Assembly (NCBI GenBank): GCA_030647845.1
Contig: JAUSIO010000035.1
Coordinates: 1 to 26,632 of the forward strand
Direction of reading: 5' to 3'
Length of the DNA stretch: 26,632 bases
From: a bacterium
GTDB lineage: Bacteria > Patescibacteriota > Minisyncoccia > Phycocordibacterales > SBAW01
Shown here: positions 1 through 7,873 of the stretch, piece after piece
Layout: every line of letters starts with the position of its first letter
How positions within the stretch are numbered: the stretch's first letter is position 1
Program-made: the position numbers and the translations under genes
Notes under the pieces: generated by a model
What the model was told of the DNA's origin: nothing
The model's input: the letters and a program-made list of their open reading frames with translations, nothing else
Database searches by the model: none

Positions 1-590
1 CCAAACGCACAGGCGGTCGCGAGGGCATCTTCGACGAACTCGACGGTACCAAATGGTACAGCGAAGGTGGGCTTTCGGCGGTCTTTGCTGGCGCGATTAT
101 GGTCAACAACATCGTCCAAGACGCAATCATCTATGCACCACTTTTCGAGATGCCAGTGGAATACACCGCGTCTCTCGGAGGTGGTTCTTTCCTCAACGGG
201 AAGCAAATACTTGTTTCTCCAAGGCGCCACGTTATGCGGATCGCTGTGGCAACCGCCGGGCACTCAGCAGAGCGTTACGATGCACAGCCTATCATCGCCA
301 AGTTACTGAAGCATGGTTATGAAGTCGAGGATGTGAAAAGCATCAGCTACAGCTGTGCGGCGCTTGCCTCCGGTGTAATCGACGGAATTCTGTTCCCGTG
401 GGGTACCCTCTGGGATGTTATCCCGGGCGACCTGTTGGTCCGCGAAGCCGGTGGTGTCACCTCCGACTTGGACGGCGCGGCGCTCGACTACAGCGGCGAC
501 TCGGTCGACGGGTTCATCATGGCCAGCAATGATTTGGTGCACAAATTGTTGTTCATGATTGTGCGCGAGAACCGTCGCACGCCGACGTAA
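1..590 (+). CDS. Inositol monophosphatase family protein (3' part)
   Basis: The reading frame is open from base 3, so the 5' end lies outside the window; 195 codons and a TAA stop are present. Two family signatures of the Li+-sensitive, Mg2+-dependent IMPase/FBPase superfamily are visible: DELDGTKWYSEG near the left edge (the metal-binding D-x-x-DGT motif) and WDVIPGDLLVREAGG near the C terminus (the WD-x-x-x-G substrate-loop motif). Family members remove phosphate from inositol phosphate, fructose-1,6-bisphosphate, histidinol phosphate or PAP; the exact substrate cannot be read from this part. A terminator hairpin follows the stop. The family call is secure, the substrate is not. Confidence 0.85.
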   Translation, partial: KRTGGREGIFDELDGTKWYSEGGLSAVFAGAIMVNNIVQDAIIYAPLFEMPVEYTASLGGGSFLNGKQILVSPRRHVMRIAVATAGHSAERYDAQPIIAKLLKHGYEVEDVKSISYSCAALASGVIDGILFPWGTLWDVIPGDLLVREAGGVTSDLDGAALDYSGDSVDGFIMASNDLVHKLLFMIVRENRRTPT

Positions 591-623
591 AATAAAAACT
601 ACAAGGCCATGTGTAGCATGGTC

Positions 624-669
624 AGGCGGCGCAAGGATTAACCTCCAAGCGTCGCCTATTTTCTTTTTT
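624..669 (+). terminator. Rho-independent terminator after the IMPase gene
   Basis: AGGCGGCGC (624-632) pairs with GCGTCGCCT (649-657), nine pairs with one G-U, followed by a T-rich run. It points along the plus strand and ends the IMPase transcript just before the convergent kinase gene. Confidence 0.75.
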
Positions 670-1717
670 AGTCGAGCTCGGGCCAAAAAAATTTCCCTTG
701 TTTTAAAATTTCGGTGGCATGCGCAAACATTTTTTTACGCAACTCAACGCTCTCGTCCTCAAACGCAGTGGCGTAGATAAAGCCGGTAAATACATATCCC
801 AAGCTCGCGGCCTCGTATATTTCTTTGTCCCCCGTTTTTTCGATATACGTTTCTAAAAAAAGTTCTCCCAAGTTTTTAAAATACTCATTCTTCGTAACCA
901 AATAAAACCACATGTACTGCCCCATCCACCGCCCCACATCTATCCCCGGGTCGCCCCACGGGATGCGCGAAAAGTCTATAATCCATGCTGTGCCATTTTG
1001 CCGCACAAACACATTTGCCCCCCACAAGTCGCCGTGGAGCGCCCGCAGGCGCTCCGTGCGCCCCTTCCACCGGTGTATCAACTGCAAGTATGCCTCGATA
1101 TATTCGCCTTGTTTGGAGGGCGGGACAATGGGGTGCGTTTCGTCAAGCTGATGCATAAAAGTAAGCGTAAGTTCCGGGTGTACCAACTCGCCACGCAGGC
1201 CGTCCATGTACACCGCTTGTATATGCTCGGCGTCGTCCGAGGAATATCGTATTGCGTGTATCGCCGCGATAACAGCGACCATATTAGTAGTTTCGACCCG
1301 GTCGCGTTCGTCTACTTCTGCCTTCTCTTTTCTGCTCTCCAGCAGAGAAAAATAATTTGTCCCTTCTGGTTCGAACTCTTGGAGATGAAAGACGTTGGAG
1401 TTGAGGGGGATATCAGGAAAGGTCGTTACTTCTCCGTCTACTTCGAGCAAGAGCCCAACAGGCCGCGGTAGCTGGCCCGAGCGCTTTGCCATGTTGTGCC
1501 CAACCAACAAAGACGAGAGGCGGCGCTCCGGATGCTCGAGCCCTATCGTGGTCGCGGTTACTTTTTTTAAGAAAAACGCCCGCCCATCTTTGGCAGTAAT
1601 TTTGTATCCCGCCGAGTGGTAGCCACTGCCAATTTTTTGTATATCAACAAACTCTATCGGCTCACCTAATTTGGCAGAAACCGCAGCAGAAATTTTTACC
1701 AAATCTATATCTTCCAT
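668..1717 (-). CDS. APH-type phosphotransferase (kinase-like) family protein
   Basis: A 349-residue protein with the kinase-like phosphotransferase fold: a glycine-rich start (KIGSGYHSAGYKI), an invariant-Lys region (FFLKKV), the catalytic loop LHGDLWGANVF, and the metal-binding segment IIDFSRIPWGDPGID. The family includes aminoglycoside, choline, homoserine and methylthioribose kinases; the acceptor cannot be named here. The frame is open further upstream, into the divergent secG gene, but the ATG at 1717 starts the first conserved block and lies 7 nt after an extended -10 box (TGT-TATCCT, 1725-1730), so I use that start. Divergent from secG with a 55-bp shared promoter region. Confidence 0.8.
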   Translation of the reverse strand: MEDIDLVKISAAVSAKLGEPIEFVDIQKIGSGYHSAGYKITAKDGRAFFLKKVTATTIGLEHPERRLSSLLVGHNMAKRSGQLPRPVGLLLEVDGEVTTFPDIPLNSNVFHLQEFEPEGTNYFSLLESRKEKAEVDERDRVETTNMVAVIAAIHAIRYSSDDAEHIQAVYMDGLRGELVHPELTLTFMHQLDETHPIVPPSKQGEYIEAYLQLIHRWKGRTERLRALHGDLWGANVFVRQNGTAWIIDFSRIPWGDPGIDVGRWMGQYMWFYLVTKNEYFKNLGELFLETYIEKTGDKEIYEAASLGYVFTGFIYATAFEDESVELRKKMFAHATEILKQGKFFWPELD

Positions 1718-1724
1718 ATCGGCT

Positions 1725-1764
1725 AGGATAACACGTTGCACCTTCCACCCCCTTGTGGTAGTAT
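1725..1764. promoter_or_regulatory. Divergent promoters for the kinase gene and secG
   Basis: Plus strand: TTGCAC (1736-1741), 17-nt spacer, TAGTAT (1759-1764) with an upstream TGG (extended -10); it ends 8 nt before the secG ATG. Minus strand: TATCCT (1730-1725) with an upstream TGT, 7 nt before the kinase ATG. Both predict transcripts starting at or within about 2 nt of the start codon. Confidence 0.65.
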
Positions 1765-1772
1765 CGTGGGTA

Positions 1773-2003
1773 ATGACCTTGCACGGCGTGTTGCCGTATA
1801 TACAAATAGTGCTCGCGGCGCTGTTGATTGCGTGTGTATTGTTGCAGCAAACCGGCGCATCGCTTGGTGGCGCATTTGGTGGAGACAACTTCTCTGCGGC
1901 ATACCATACCCGCCGCGGCACCGAAAAATATTTGTTTTATGCGACTAGTATTATTGGTATCCTCTTTGCACTCTCGGCTTTTGCCGCCCTCATCTTGCAG
2001 TAG
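1773..2003 (+). CDS. secG: Preprotein translocase subunit SecG
   Basis: A 76-residue protein with two hydrophobic helices (about residues 8-24 and 54-74) and the family motif LLQQTGASLGGAFGG between them. SecG is the small membrane subunit of the SecYEG channel that helps SecA-driven export. Length and topology are typical. Longer in-frame starts exist upstream, but they fall in the divergent kinase gene and add non-conserved residues; the ATG at 1773 has a near-perfect extended -10 promoter ending 8 nt before it. The window codes for many Sec-dependent proteins (peptide-binding protein, LPxTG protein, Gmad2 protein). Confidence 0.9.
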   Translation: MTLHGVLPYIQIVLAALLIACVLLQQTGASLGGAFGGDNFSAAYHTRRGTEKYLFYATSIIGILFALSAFAALILQ

Positions 2004-2074
2004 AGTACTTCGCACTATATAACCGTCACTCGCTCGGAAATTAAAATGAATTTTATTTCTCTCACTCGCTAGGT

Positions 2075-2080
2075 TATAAT
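2075..2080 (+). promoter_or_regulatory. -10 box of the peptide-binding protein gene
   Basis: A perfect TATAAT lies 18 nt before the ATG at 2099, with a weak TTTATT at -35 distance. This gene therefore has a short leader, unlike the leaderless pattern seen at most genes here. The 2004-2098 gap also holds the octamer CACTCGCT twice. Confidence 0.6.
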
Positions 2081-2098
2081 CAAATTCAATAGAGTCCT

Positions 2099-3859
2099 AT
2101 GAAAATTCGTACCCTGTGGCACAACGCCCAAAAGCGGGTTGAAATGCCATTTATAGAAAAAGCAGAACATACTTTTCGCTCGTTCTCCGAAAGCGGTCGC
2201 GCACTGTTTATATTTTTTGCCGGGCTGTGCGTAGTAAGCACACTCGCCCTTGTATATATGCTCAACGCACAACTGTTGGTTGCCGTGCCTGCCCAAGGTG
2301 GCGAGGTGTCCGAGGGTATTGTAGGCGCGCCTCGTTTTATCAACCCGGTTCTGGCAATATCTGACGCCGACCGTGACCTAACGACCTTGGTCTACTCGGG
2401 GCTCTTGCATGCAACGGCGCAAGGTGACTACGTCCCCGACTTGGCGCAAAGCTATACAATCTCCTCGGACGGCAAGACATACACGTTTATACTGCGGCCG
2501 GACGCCACCTTCCACGACGGCACACCGGTAGGCGCCGACGACGTGGTGTTTACCATCGCAAAAACACAAGATGCGGCGCTCAAGAGCCCAGCACGTGCAA
2601 ACTGGAGCGGCGTTGCCGTGCAAGCGTTGGACGCACACACCGTACGGTTTACGCTCACCCAAGCGTATGCGCCGTTTATCGAAAATCTCACCATTGGGAT
2701 ATTACCAAAACATTTGTGGAAAGAGGTCAGCGACGATGAGATGCCATTTAGCGACCTCAACCAGAGCCCGGTCGGCTCGGGCCCATTTACAGTGAGTTCC
2801 ATTTCGCGGACATCCTCTGGTATCCCCTCTTCCTACACACTCAAAGCATTTGGCCGCTACGCACTAGGGAGCCCCTATTTGAGCGGTATTACCCTGCATT
2901 TTTATCAAAACGAAAATGCGCTTATTGAGGCTCTCAAAAGCGACGAAATATCGGCCGCGAGCGGCATCTCGCCAGCAACACTCGCATCACTCCACGGGTT
3001 TACCATAGACTCTGCCTCGCTCAACCGCGTCTTTGGCGTGTTCTTTAACCAAAACCAGTCAGAGGTGTTGCGCAACTCTGATGTACGCCAAGCACTCAAC
3101 AACTCAGTCAACCGCGAGGCACTCGTGCAGCAAGTGCTAGGCGGATACGGCACAGCAGTCGAAGGCCCCGTACCACCGGGCATCTTGCAAAATTCGTCCA
3201 GCAAACAAGCACCAGCCGAGAGCGACGACTTGACCGCCGCCGCACGCAACCTACTGCTCAAAGCTGGATGGACCCCGGGCCCTGACGGTATATTGCAAAA
3301 AACGACCGGCAAGGGCAAAAGTGCAAAAACCGTGACGCTGCAATTCTCGCTCGCAACCGGTAATGTCCCCGAGTTGCGCGCCGCCGCACACTATCTGCAG
3401 ACAACTTGGAAAAAAGTGGGAGTCCAAGTAGACGTGCGAGTGTACGACCAAGGCGACCTGTCGCAAAACGTTATACGCCCACGCAAGTACGACGCGCTCC
3501 TGTTTGGAGAAGTGATAGGCCGTGAGCTCGACCTGTTTGCATTTTGGGACTCCAGCCAACGCATCGACCCAGGGCTCAACATCGCCTTGTATGCAAACGC
3601 AGTAGCCGACAAAATCCTCGAGCGCTTGCGCCAGACAAGTAGCGATGGTGTGCGCCAACAGCTCTACACCCAGTTTGAAGCACAGCTACAACGCGACGTC
3701 CCGGCGATATTTCTCTATGCGCCCGATTTCGTGTATATTGTGCAAAACGACTTGCGGGGACTCGACCTTGGTTTTATTGAAACCCCCAGTGACCGGTTTT
3801 TGAGCGTGGCGCAGTGGCATCTCGAGACCGATTATGTATGGCCGTTTTTCACGAAGTGA
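2099..3859 (+). CDS. Peptide ABC transporter substrate-binding protein, family 5
   Basis: A 586-residue DppA/OppA-type extracellular solute-binding protein. The N terminus has a basic stretch and one hydrophobic segment (about residues 37-60, FFAGLCVVSTLALVYML), so it is probably anchored by an uncleaved signal rather than a lipobox; I see no lipobox cysteine. The family-5 core then follows: GLLHATAQGDYVPDLAQSY, the signature YTFILRPDATFHDGTPVGADDV, and a second lobe with VRQALNNSVNREALVQQVLGG. Family members bind oligopeptides or nickel for import. No permease or ATPase gene lies next to it in this window. A GAA-loop hairpin spans the stop codon. Confidence 0.88.
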   Translation: MKIRTLWHNAQKRVEMPFIEKAEHTFRSFSESGRALFIFFAGLCVVSTLALVYMLNAQLLVAVPAQGGEVSEGIVGAPRFINPVLAISDADRDLTTLVYSGLLHATAQGDYVPDLAQSYTISSDGKTYTFILRPDATFHDGTPVGADDVVFTIAKTQDAALKSPARANWSGVAVQALDAHTVRFTLTQAYAPFIENLTIGILPKHLWKEVSDDEMPFSDLNQSPVGSGPFTVSSISRTSSGIPSSYTLKAFGRYALGSPYLSGITLHFYQNENALIEALKSDEISAASGISPATLASLHGFTIDSASLNRVFGVFFNQNQSEVLRNSDVRQALNNSVNREALVQQVLGGYGTAVEGPVPPGILQNSSSKQAPAESDDLTAAARNLLLKAGWTPGPDGILQKTTGKGKSAKTVTLQFSLATGNVPELRAAAHYLQTTWKKVGVQVDVRVYDQGDLSQNVIRPRKYDALLFGEVIGRELDLFAFWDSSQRIDPGLNIALYANAVADKILERLRQTSSDGVRQQLYTQFEAQLQRDVPAIFLYAPDFVYIVQNDLRGLDLGFIETPSDRFLSVAQWHLETDYVWPFFTK

Positions 3860-3930
3860 AAAACGCATACGAAAAGTTTACGAAGTAAAGAATAGATAAT
3901 AGATACAAGAAGACTGCGAAGTGAAAAAAT
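3844..3930 (+). repeat. Three CGAAGT-centred short hairpins or degenerate copies
   Basis: GTTTTTCAC-GAA-GTGAAAAAC (3844-3864, nine pairs, overlapping the TGA stop) is followed by TTTAC-GAA-GTAAA (3877-3889) and a decayed copy TGCGAAGTGAAAAA (about 3914-3927). The three share the core (C/T)ACGAAGT(G/A). The stretch up to the RNase J ATG is otherwise AT-rich, with a possible TATAAG -10 box at 3930-3935. Confidence 0.6.
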
Positions 3931-3956
3931 ATAAGTAACATAAAATAAAAAAGAAT

Positions 3957-5861
3957 ATGGAGCAACACAGAAACTCTGGAAATAGGCGTCCGTCAGTGCA
4001 TCGCATGGCGGGTAGCGGACCCCGCCCCGCCATGGCGGGGCGGGGTAAAGGGCCGCGACGAAACGATTTTAGCCGCCGTGGCGGGCCCAAGCCACACCAA
4101 GTACACCCCATGCGCGCGACACTCGAGACAGGCACAAACGCCTTCGGCACACAAAACGGCGTCGAAGAAAAACCGATCCCGCCTCTCGCACCAGGCAATA
4201 TCCGCATCATCCCACTTGGTGGTGTCGAGGAAATCGGCCGCAACATGACGATGGTAGAGTTTGGCGACGACATCGTCATCGTCGACTGTGGGTTCCAGTT
4301 TCGCGAAGACGACACTCCGGGCATCGACTACATTTTGCCTAACACCAAATATCTCGAGGATAGACGCGACAAAATCCGCGGTCTGTTTATCACGCACGGA
4401 CACCTCGACCACATCGGCGGTATCCCCTATATCATCGACCGCATTGGCTATCCGCCAGTCTACACAAGGCGGCTCACGGCAGTGATGATAAAAAAACGGC
4501 AGGAAGAGTTCCCCAATCTCAAACCCCTCGATATACACGAGGTCGAAAAAGACGACACCATCCGCGCGGGCAACCTGCGCGTGCAATTTTTCTCTGTCTA
4601 CCACACTATCCCCGACTCAATGGGCATTGTTATCGAGACACCCTACGGGTTGGTGGTCTTTACCGGCGACCTGCGGCTCGACCATGTCGACGGTATACCA
4701 ACCGAGGAAGAAGAAAAACAGTTTGCGTTTTTTAAAGACAAAAAAGTGCTATTCTTGGCGGCCGACTCGACCAACGTGGAGCGCCCCGGCTTTTCGCTCT
4801 CGGAGCGCATCGTGCAAAAAAATCTTGACGAGATAATCACCAAGGCAACCGGCCGCCTTGTCATCGGCACGTTCTCCTCCCAGCTCGAACGAATCATGCA
4901 TATGATAGAGACCGCCGAGCATGTGGGTAAAAAAATACTCATCGAGGGCCGTAGTATGAAGGTCAACGTCGAAATCGTAAAACATCTCGGTATGCTCAAG
5001 GTGTCAGAGAAAACATTTATCAGCGCCGAGGAGCTTGCCTCGGTGCCCGACAGCAAAACGATTATCCTTGGCACCGGGGCCCAAGGCGACGAGTTTGCCG
5101 CACTGATGCGGGTCGCGATGAAGACCCACAAATACGTAAAAATCAAAAAAGGCGACACGGTGGTACTCTCGTCTTCCGTGGTGCCGGGCAACGAGCGTGC
5201 CGTGCAAAAACTCAAAGACAACTTAAGCCGCCAAGGCGCGCGTATTATCCACCGCGACACGATGGACGTGCATGCCTCGGGCCATGCTAACCGCGATGAA
5301 ACGTTTTGGATACACCAAAAAATTAACCCAAAATTCTTTATGCCGCTGCACGGCTACCATTACATGTTGCGCGTGCATGCCGACATCGCCAAGGCGTGCG
5401 GCCGTGCCGAAGACGAGATTGTCGTCCCCGACAACAGTTGTGTTATCGAAATACAAGACGAAGGCACAAAAATTGTCCGGCTCAAAGAGTCTGCACCCGC
5501 GGGCTTGCGGCTAGTCGACGGCTTCGCAATCGGCGACATACAAGAAGTGGTGATTCGCGACCGCACCACGCTCGCACAAGAAGGTATGTTTGTTATTATC
5601 GCGACGGTAAACCCAAAGACTGGCCGTTTGCGTAAGTCGCCGGACATCATCAGCCGTGGGTTTGTCTACCTGCGCGAAAATCAGGAGCTCCTCCAGCAGA
5701 CGCGCATCATCATCAAAAAAACAATCGAAGACAGCACAAAAAATATGCAGCCAGTCAACTTTGACTATGTAAAAAACAACGTTACCGACGCGGTCGCGCG
5801 CTTCCTGTTCGAAAAAACCAACAAACGCCCTATTGTAATACCGGTTGTGCTGGGGGTTTGA
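3957..5861 (+). CDS. rnj: Ribonuclease J
   Basis: A 634-residue metallo-beta-lactamase/beta-CASP nuclease. After about 80 low-complexity basic residues (RNSGNRRPS, RRGGPKP), the core starts at IRIIPLGGVEEIGRNM. Zn-binding HGHLDHIGG is at about residues 147-155, the metal-binding region TGDLRLDH follows, the beta-CASP region includes GTFSSQLERI, and HASGHANRDE and FMPLHGYHYML are the C-terminal motifs. RNase J combines 5'-3' exonuclease and endonuclease activity in mRNA decay and rRNA maturation. A 28-bp GC palindrome lies in the disordered N-terminal part and encodes GPRPAMAGRG. The usual length is about 550 residues, so the excess is the N-terminal extension. Confidence 0.93.
   Translation: MEQHRNSGNRRPSVHRMAGSGPRPAMAGRGKGPRRNDFSRRGGPKPHQVHPMRATLETGTNAFGTQNGVEEKPIPPLAPGNIRIIPLGGVEEIGRNMTMVEFGDDIVIVDCGFQFREDDTPGIDYILPNTKYLEDRRDKIRGLFITHGHLDHIGGIPYIIDRIGYPPVYTRRLTAVMIKKRQEEFPNLKPLDIHEVEKDDTIRAGNLRVQFFSVYHTIPDSMGIVIETPYGLVVFTGDLRLDHVDGIPTEEEEKQFAFFKDKKVLFLAADSTNVERPGFSLSERIVQKNLDEIITKATGRLVIGTFSSQLERIMHMIETAEHVGKKILIEGRSMKVNVEIVKHLGMLKVSEKTFISAEELASVPDSKTIILGTGAQGDEFAALMRVAMKTHKYVKIKKGDTVVLSSSVVPGNERAVQKLKDNLSRQGARIIHRDTMDVHASGHANRDETFWIHQKINPKFFMPLHGYHYMLRVHADIAKACGRAEDEIVVPDNSCVIEIQDEGTKIVRLKESAPAGLRLVDGFAIGDIQEVVIRDRTTLAQEGMFVIIATVNPKTGRLRKSPDIISRGFVYLRENQELLQQTRIIIKKTIEDSTKNMQPVNFDYVKNNVTDAVARFLFEKTNKRPIVIPVVLGV
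4019..4046. repeat. Perfect 28-bp GC palindrome inside rnj
   Basis: Centred on CCATGG (4030-4035), with arms of CCCCGCCCCG type pairing to the end. It is translated in frame as residues 21-30 of RNase J, in a region with no conserved fold, so it is probably tolerated there. Confidence 0.85.
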
Positions 5862-6698
5862 CTAATATTTCGCAATCTCGAACTTTTTGTTTTTGTAGGA
5901 AATCATGTTTTCTTTTTGGAGTTGCACGAGAATTTTTTTGACTTCTTTTTTTTTCTTGCCGACTTGATATATCAAGTCGCTTTCGGTATGCGGCTTTTGG
6001 AGAAGGAGCTTTATGATTTGTCCGCGCAGTTGGCGCACAGAGCCTTCAAATTTTGATTGTTTGGTGTAGTGTTTGCTACAGAAATTTAATTTAATTCCCT
6101 GCGCTTTTAAATGCGCACCGTAGTCCATCAGCGCGGCATAAAAATCACGTGGTTGCATCTTCGACTTTTTGAGCGCCTCGGCAACCAGCGGCAACAGCTC
6201 TATGTCTGCAACCTTCCCCGTAGCAAGGCGACGCCTTGCTGGGGAGTGGCCTGATATATCAAGCCAGTGCAAAAACACAGTGCGGATGTTTGTTTCGATA
6301 AAGATTTCGGGTTTATTAAAAGCAAAAGCTCCGATTGCGCCTGCAGTATAGGGGCCAACGCCTGGGAGTTTTTGACCAATAAAACCCTCTCGCACTAGGA
6401 TTTTGGCCGCTTGGTGGAGAAATTTTGCCCGGCGGTTGTAGCCCAGTCCTTGCCACTGTTTTAAAACTTTTGAGAGCGGCACTTGCGCGAGAATTTTTGT
6501 AGTTGGAAATGCTTTAATAAATTTTATGTAAAACGGTATGACCCGGTCAACTTGTGTCTGTTGCAACATTATTTCCGACACCAAAATTTTATAGGGATCT
6601 TTTTGTCCCTGCCTACCGGCAGGCAGGTTGCGCCATGGCAAATGCCCCCTCCTCTCTTTTTTATAAAATTGTTTTATGTGACGCAGAAGCTCAAGCAT
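5862..6698 (-). CDS. mutY: A/G-specific adenine glycosylase-like (MutY/HhH-GPD) protein
   Basis: A 278-residue base-excision glycosylase. Visible are LPWR near residue 20, DPYKILVSEIMLQQTQV (contains the catalytic Glu), the helix-hairpin-helix LPGVGPYTAGAIGAFAF, and IETNIRTVF where MutY proteins usually have DGNVxRV. The Fe-S cluster cysteines expected after the GPD domain are absent: only one Cys (NFCSKHY) remains, and a short basic, probably winged-helix tail replaces the Nudix-like domain. Two palindromes interrupt conserved blocks: LPAGRQG between LPWRN and QKDPY, and SPARRRLATGK before VADIELLPLV. The start at 6698 lies 6 nt after an extended -10 box (TGT-TTTACT, 6710-6705). The gene is AT-richer than its neighbours. 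Confidence 0.83.
   Translation of the reverse strand: MLELLRHIKQFYKKERRGHLPWRNLPAGRQGQKDPYKILVSEIMLQQTQVDRVIPFYIKFIKAFPTTKILAQVPLSKVLKQWQGLGYNRRAKFLHQAAKILVREGFIGQKLPGVGPYTAGAIGAFAFNKPEIFIETNIRTVFLHWLDISGHSPARRRLATGKVADIELLPLVAEALKKSKMQPRDFYAALMDYGAHLKAQGIKLNFCSKHYTKQSKFEGSVRQLRGQIIKLLLQKPHTESDLIYQVGKKKKEVKKILVQLQKENMISYKNKKFEIAKY
6216..6244. repeat. Palindrome inside mutY (second copy)
   Basis: AGCAAGGCG-A-CGCCTTGCT (6222-6240) with flanking CCCC and GGGG. In frame it gives SPARRRLATGK between the HhH-GPD core and the conserved ADIELLPLV. Confidence 0.8.
6608..6627. repeat. Palindrome inside mutY (first copy)
   Basis: CCTGCCTACCGGCAGGCAGG, nine of ten pairs. In frame it encodes LPAGRQG exactly where other MutY proteins pass directly from LPWR to DPY. 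Confidence 0.85.
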
Positions 6699-6710
6699 AG
6701 GAGTAGTAAA

Positions 6711-6741
6711 ACAAAAAATTCCCTTTTGGGGAATTTTTTGT
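6711..6741 (-). terminator. Terminator of the RRM gene
   Basis: ACAAAAAATTCCC (6711-6723) pairs perfectly with GGGAATTTTTTGT (6729-6741). It lies just after the RRM stop on the minus strand and overlaps the mutY promoter (TTTACT, 6710-6705), which starts a new transcript at once. The A/T arms could make it work in both directions. Confidence 0.75.
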
Positions 6742-6778
6742 AAAAAAGCAGCTTCTGCTTATATTCGCCTAAGCAAGC

Positions 6779-7033
6779 TTAGGCGGCTTTCGGGCGGGCG
6801 TCGGAGACAGTGAGCATACGACCACCGAAGTCCTTGCCATTCCACATCGAAATAGCAGAGTCTGCGCCAGCGTCGTCTGCCATCTCAACGAAGCCGAAGC
6901 CCCTCGAGCGGCCTGTCTCGCGGTCGGTGACGATAGAGGCCGAAGCAACTTCGCCAGCTTGTGCGAACGCGTCCCGGAGCTCATCCCCCGTGGTGCGGTA
7001 TGGGAGACCACCAATGAACAATTTGCGTGCCAT
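6779..7033 (-). CDS. Single-RRM RNA-binding protein
   Basis: An 84-residue protein that is one RNA-recognition motif: RNP2 is KLFIGGLP (residues 4-11) and RNP1 is RSRGFGFVEM (about 43-52). Such stand-alone RRM proteins bind single-stranded RNA and act as chaperones or cold-response factors in cyanobacteria and many candidate-phyla genomes. It ends in the terminator at 6711-6741. The 167 bp upstream hold no ORF I can support and no clear promoter; a structured leader is possible but not shown. Confidence 0.9.
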   Translation of the reverse strand: MARKLFIGGLPYRTTGDELRDAFAQAGEVASASIVTDRETGRSRGFGFVEMADDAGADSAISMWNGKDFGGRMLTVSDARPKAA

Positions 7034-7200
7034 AGTTTACGAAAACAATGAATTAAAAAGTTCTATGTAAGGCGACCCTCACCAACTACTCCGCACAAAC
7101 GCGAGACCAGTGGAGAACTTACTCGAACGCCACCACACTAGCACGCCACCAAGGCGGCTGCAAGGCACTTGTACACCAGGGGGGCCAGCAGGCAGGGTTT
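7034..7200. other. Intergenic region between sortase and RRM gene
   Basis: 167 bp with no supported gene. On the minus strand it has a GGTGGCGT octamer twice (around 7130-7155) and a small GCCGCC/GGCG stem. It probably holds the RRM gene's promoter and leader and the end of the sortase transcript, but I cannot place either. Confidence 0.4.
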
Positions 7201-7863
7201 TTATTGTGCACTCAAGCGAGCATACACGACAAACCGTTTGCTAAATGAGTGCGCGCTAGCAATCCAGTCGCCGTCGCAGGTTATGAGCACCAGTTGCGAA
7301 GGTCCCTCGCCTGTAAAAATAGATGCTGCAGGCGCGTCAGTTGCCGGATAGGTTTCTAGTTTACTAACAAAATAGGTCAGCTTGTTCCCCAACGCATCGG
7401 AGACAACGACGGTATCACCTACTTTGAGATTTGAGAGATGCTCAAACACGCCAGCTTTTGTAAGCGCGTTATTGACATGACCCGCGATAATTGCATTGCC
7501 AGCCGCACCCGGGGCGCTCCCGAGCATGTACCACGCGACGTCGCCAAACTTTTTTGGCGACTGCATCGTGCCATCGCTCTTTTTACCAACGTGCTCGACT
7601 GCCGCCTTAACACCGATTGCGGGTATGGTGAGTATGACTGGGGTAAGCGGTGTGGTGGTTGCCGGGGAGTGCGAAAAAGAGTCGAGTACCGACGGATTGA
7701 CAATTGCGATAGCCGGTGCAAATGCGGCAGTCGCGGCACCCTCGCCCAAGACCGAGCGTGCCGCGCGCGACAACAGGTCGGCTGCGCCGACCACTAGCAC
7801 CAACACACCCACGGCGAGCATTGCAAAACGGAGATAGTCGGCGCGCGTGCGCCTGGTTACCAT
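7201..7863 (-). CDS. Sortase (class E/F-like transpeptidase)
   Basis: A 220-residue protein with an N-terminal membrane anchor (LRFAMLAVGVLVLVVGAADLL) and a sortase domain. The catalytic His is in IIAGHVN, the nucleophile Cys in LVLITCDGDW and the Arg in SKRFVVYARL. Sortases cleave LPxTG-type signals between T and G and attach the protein to the cell surface. The gene directly upstream encodes an LPNTG protein, its probable substrate. The frame is open back to 8043, but this overlaps the substrate gene; the ATG at 7863 lies 10 nt after that gene's TAA and is preceded by GGGAG, so I choose it. The two genes form an operon. Confidence 0.88.
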   Translation of the reverse strand: MVTRRTRADYLRFAMLAVGVLVLVVGAADLLSRAARSVLGEGAATAAFAPAIAIVNPSVLDSFSHSPATTTPLTPVILTIPAIGVKAAVEHVGKKSDGTMQSPKKFGDVAWYMLGSAPGAAGNAIIAGHVNNALTKAGVFEHLSNLKVGDTVVVSDALGNKLTYFVSKLETYPATDAPAASIFTGEGPSQLVLITCDGDWIASAHSFSKRFVVYARLSAQ

Positions 7864-7873
7864 CACTCCCAGT

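Noticed and set aside
1061..1471. Plus-strand frames inside the APH-type kinase gene (998-1471 and others)
   Set aside because: Shadows of the minus-strand gene, with no motif of their own.
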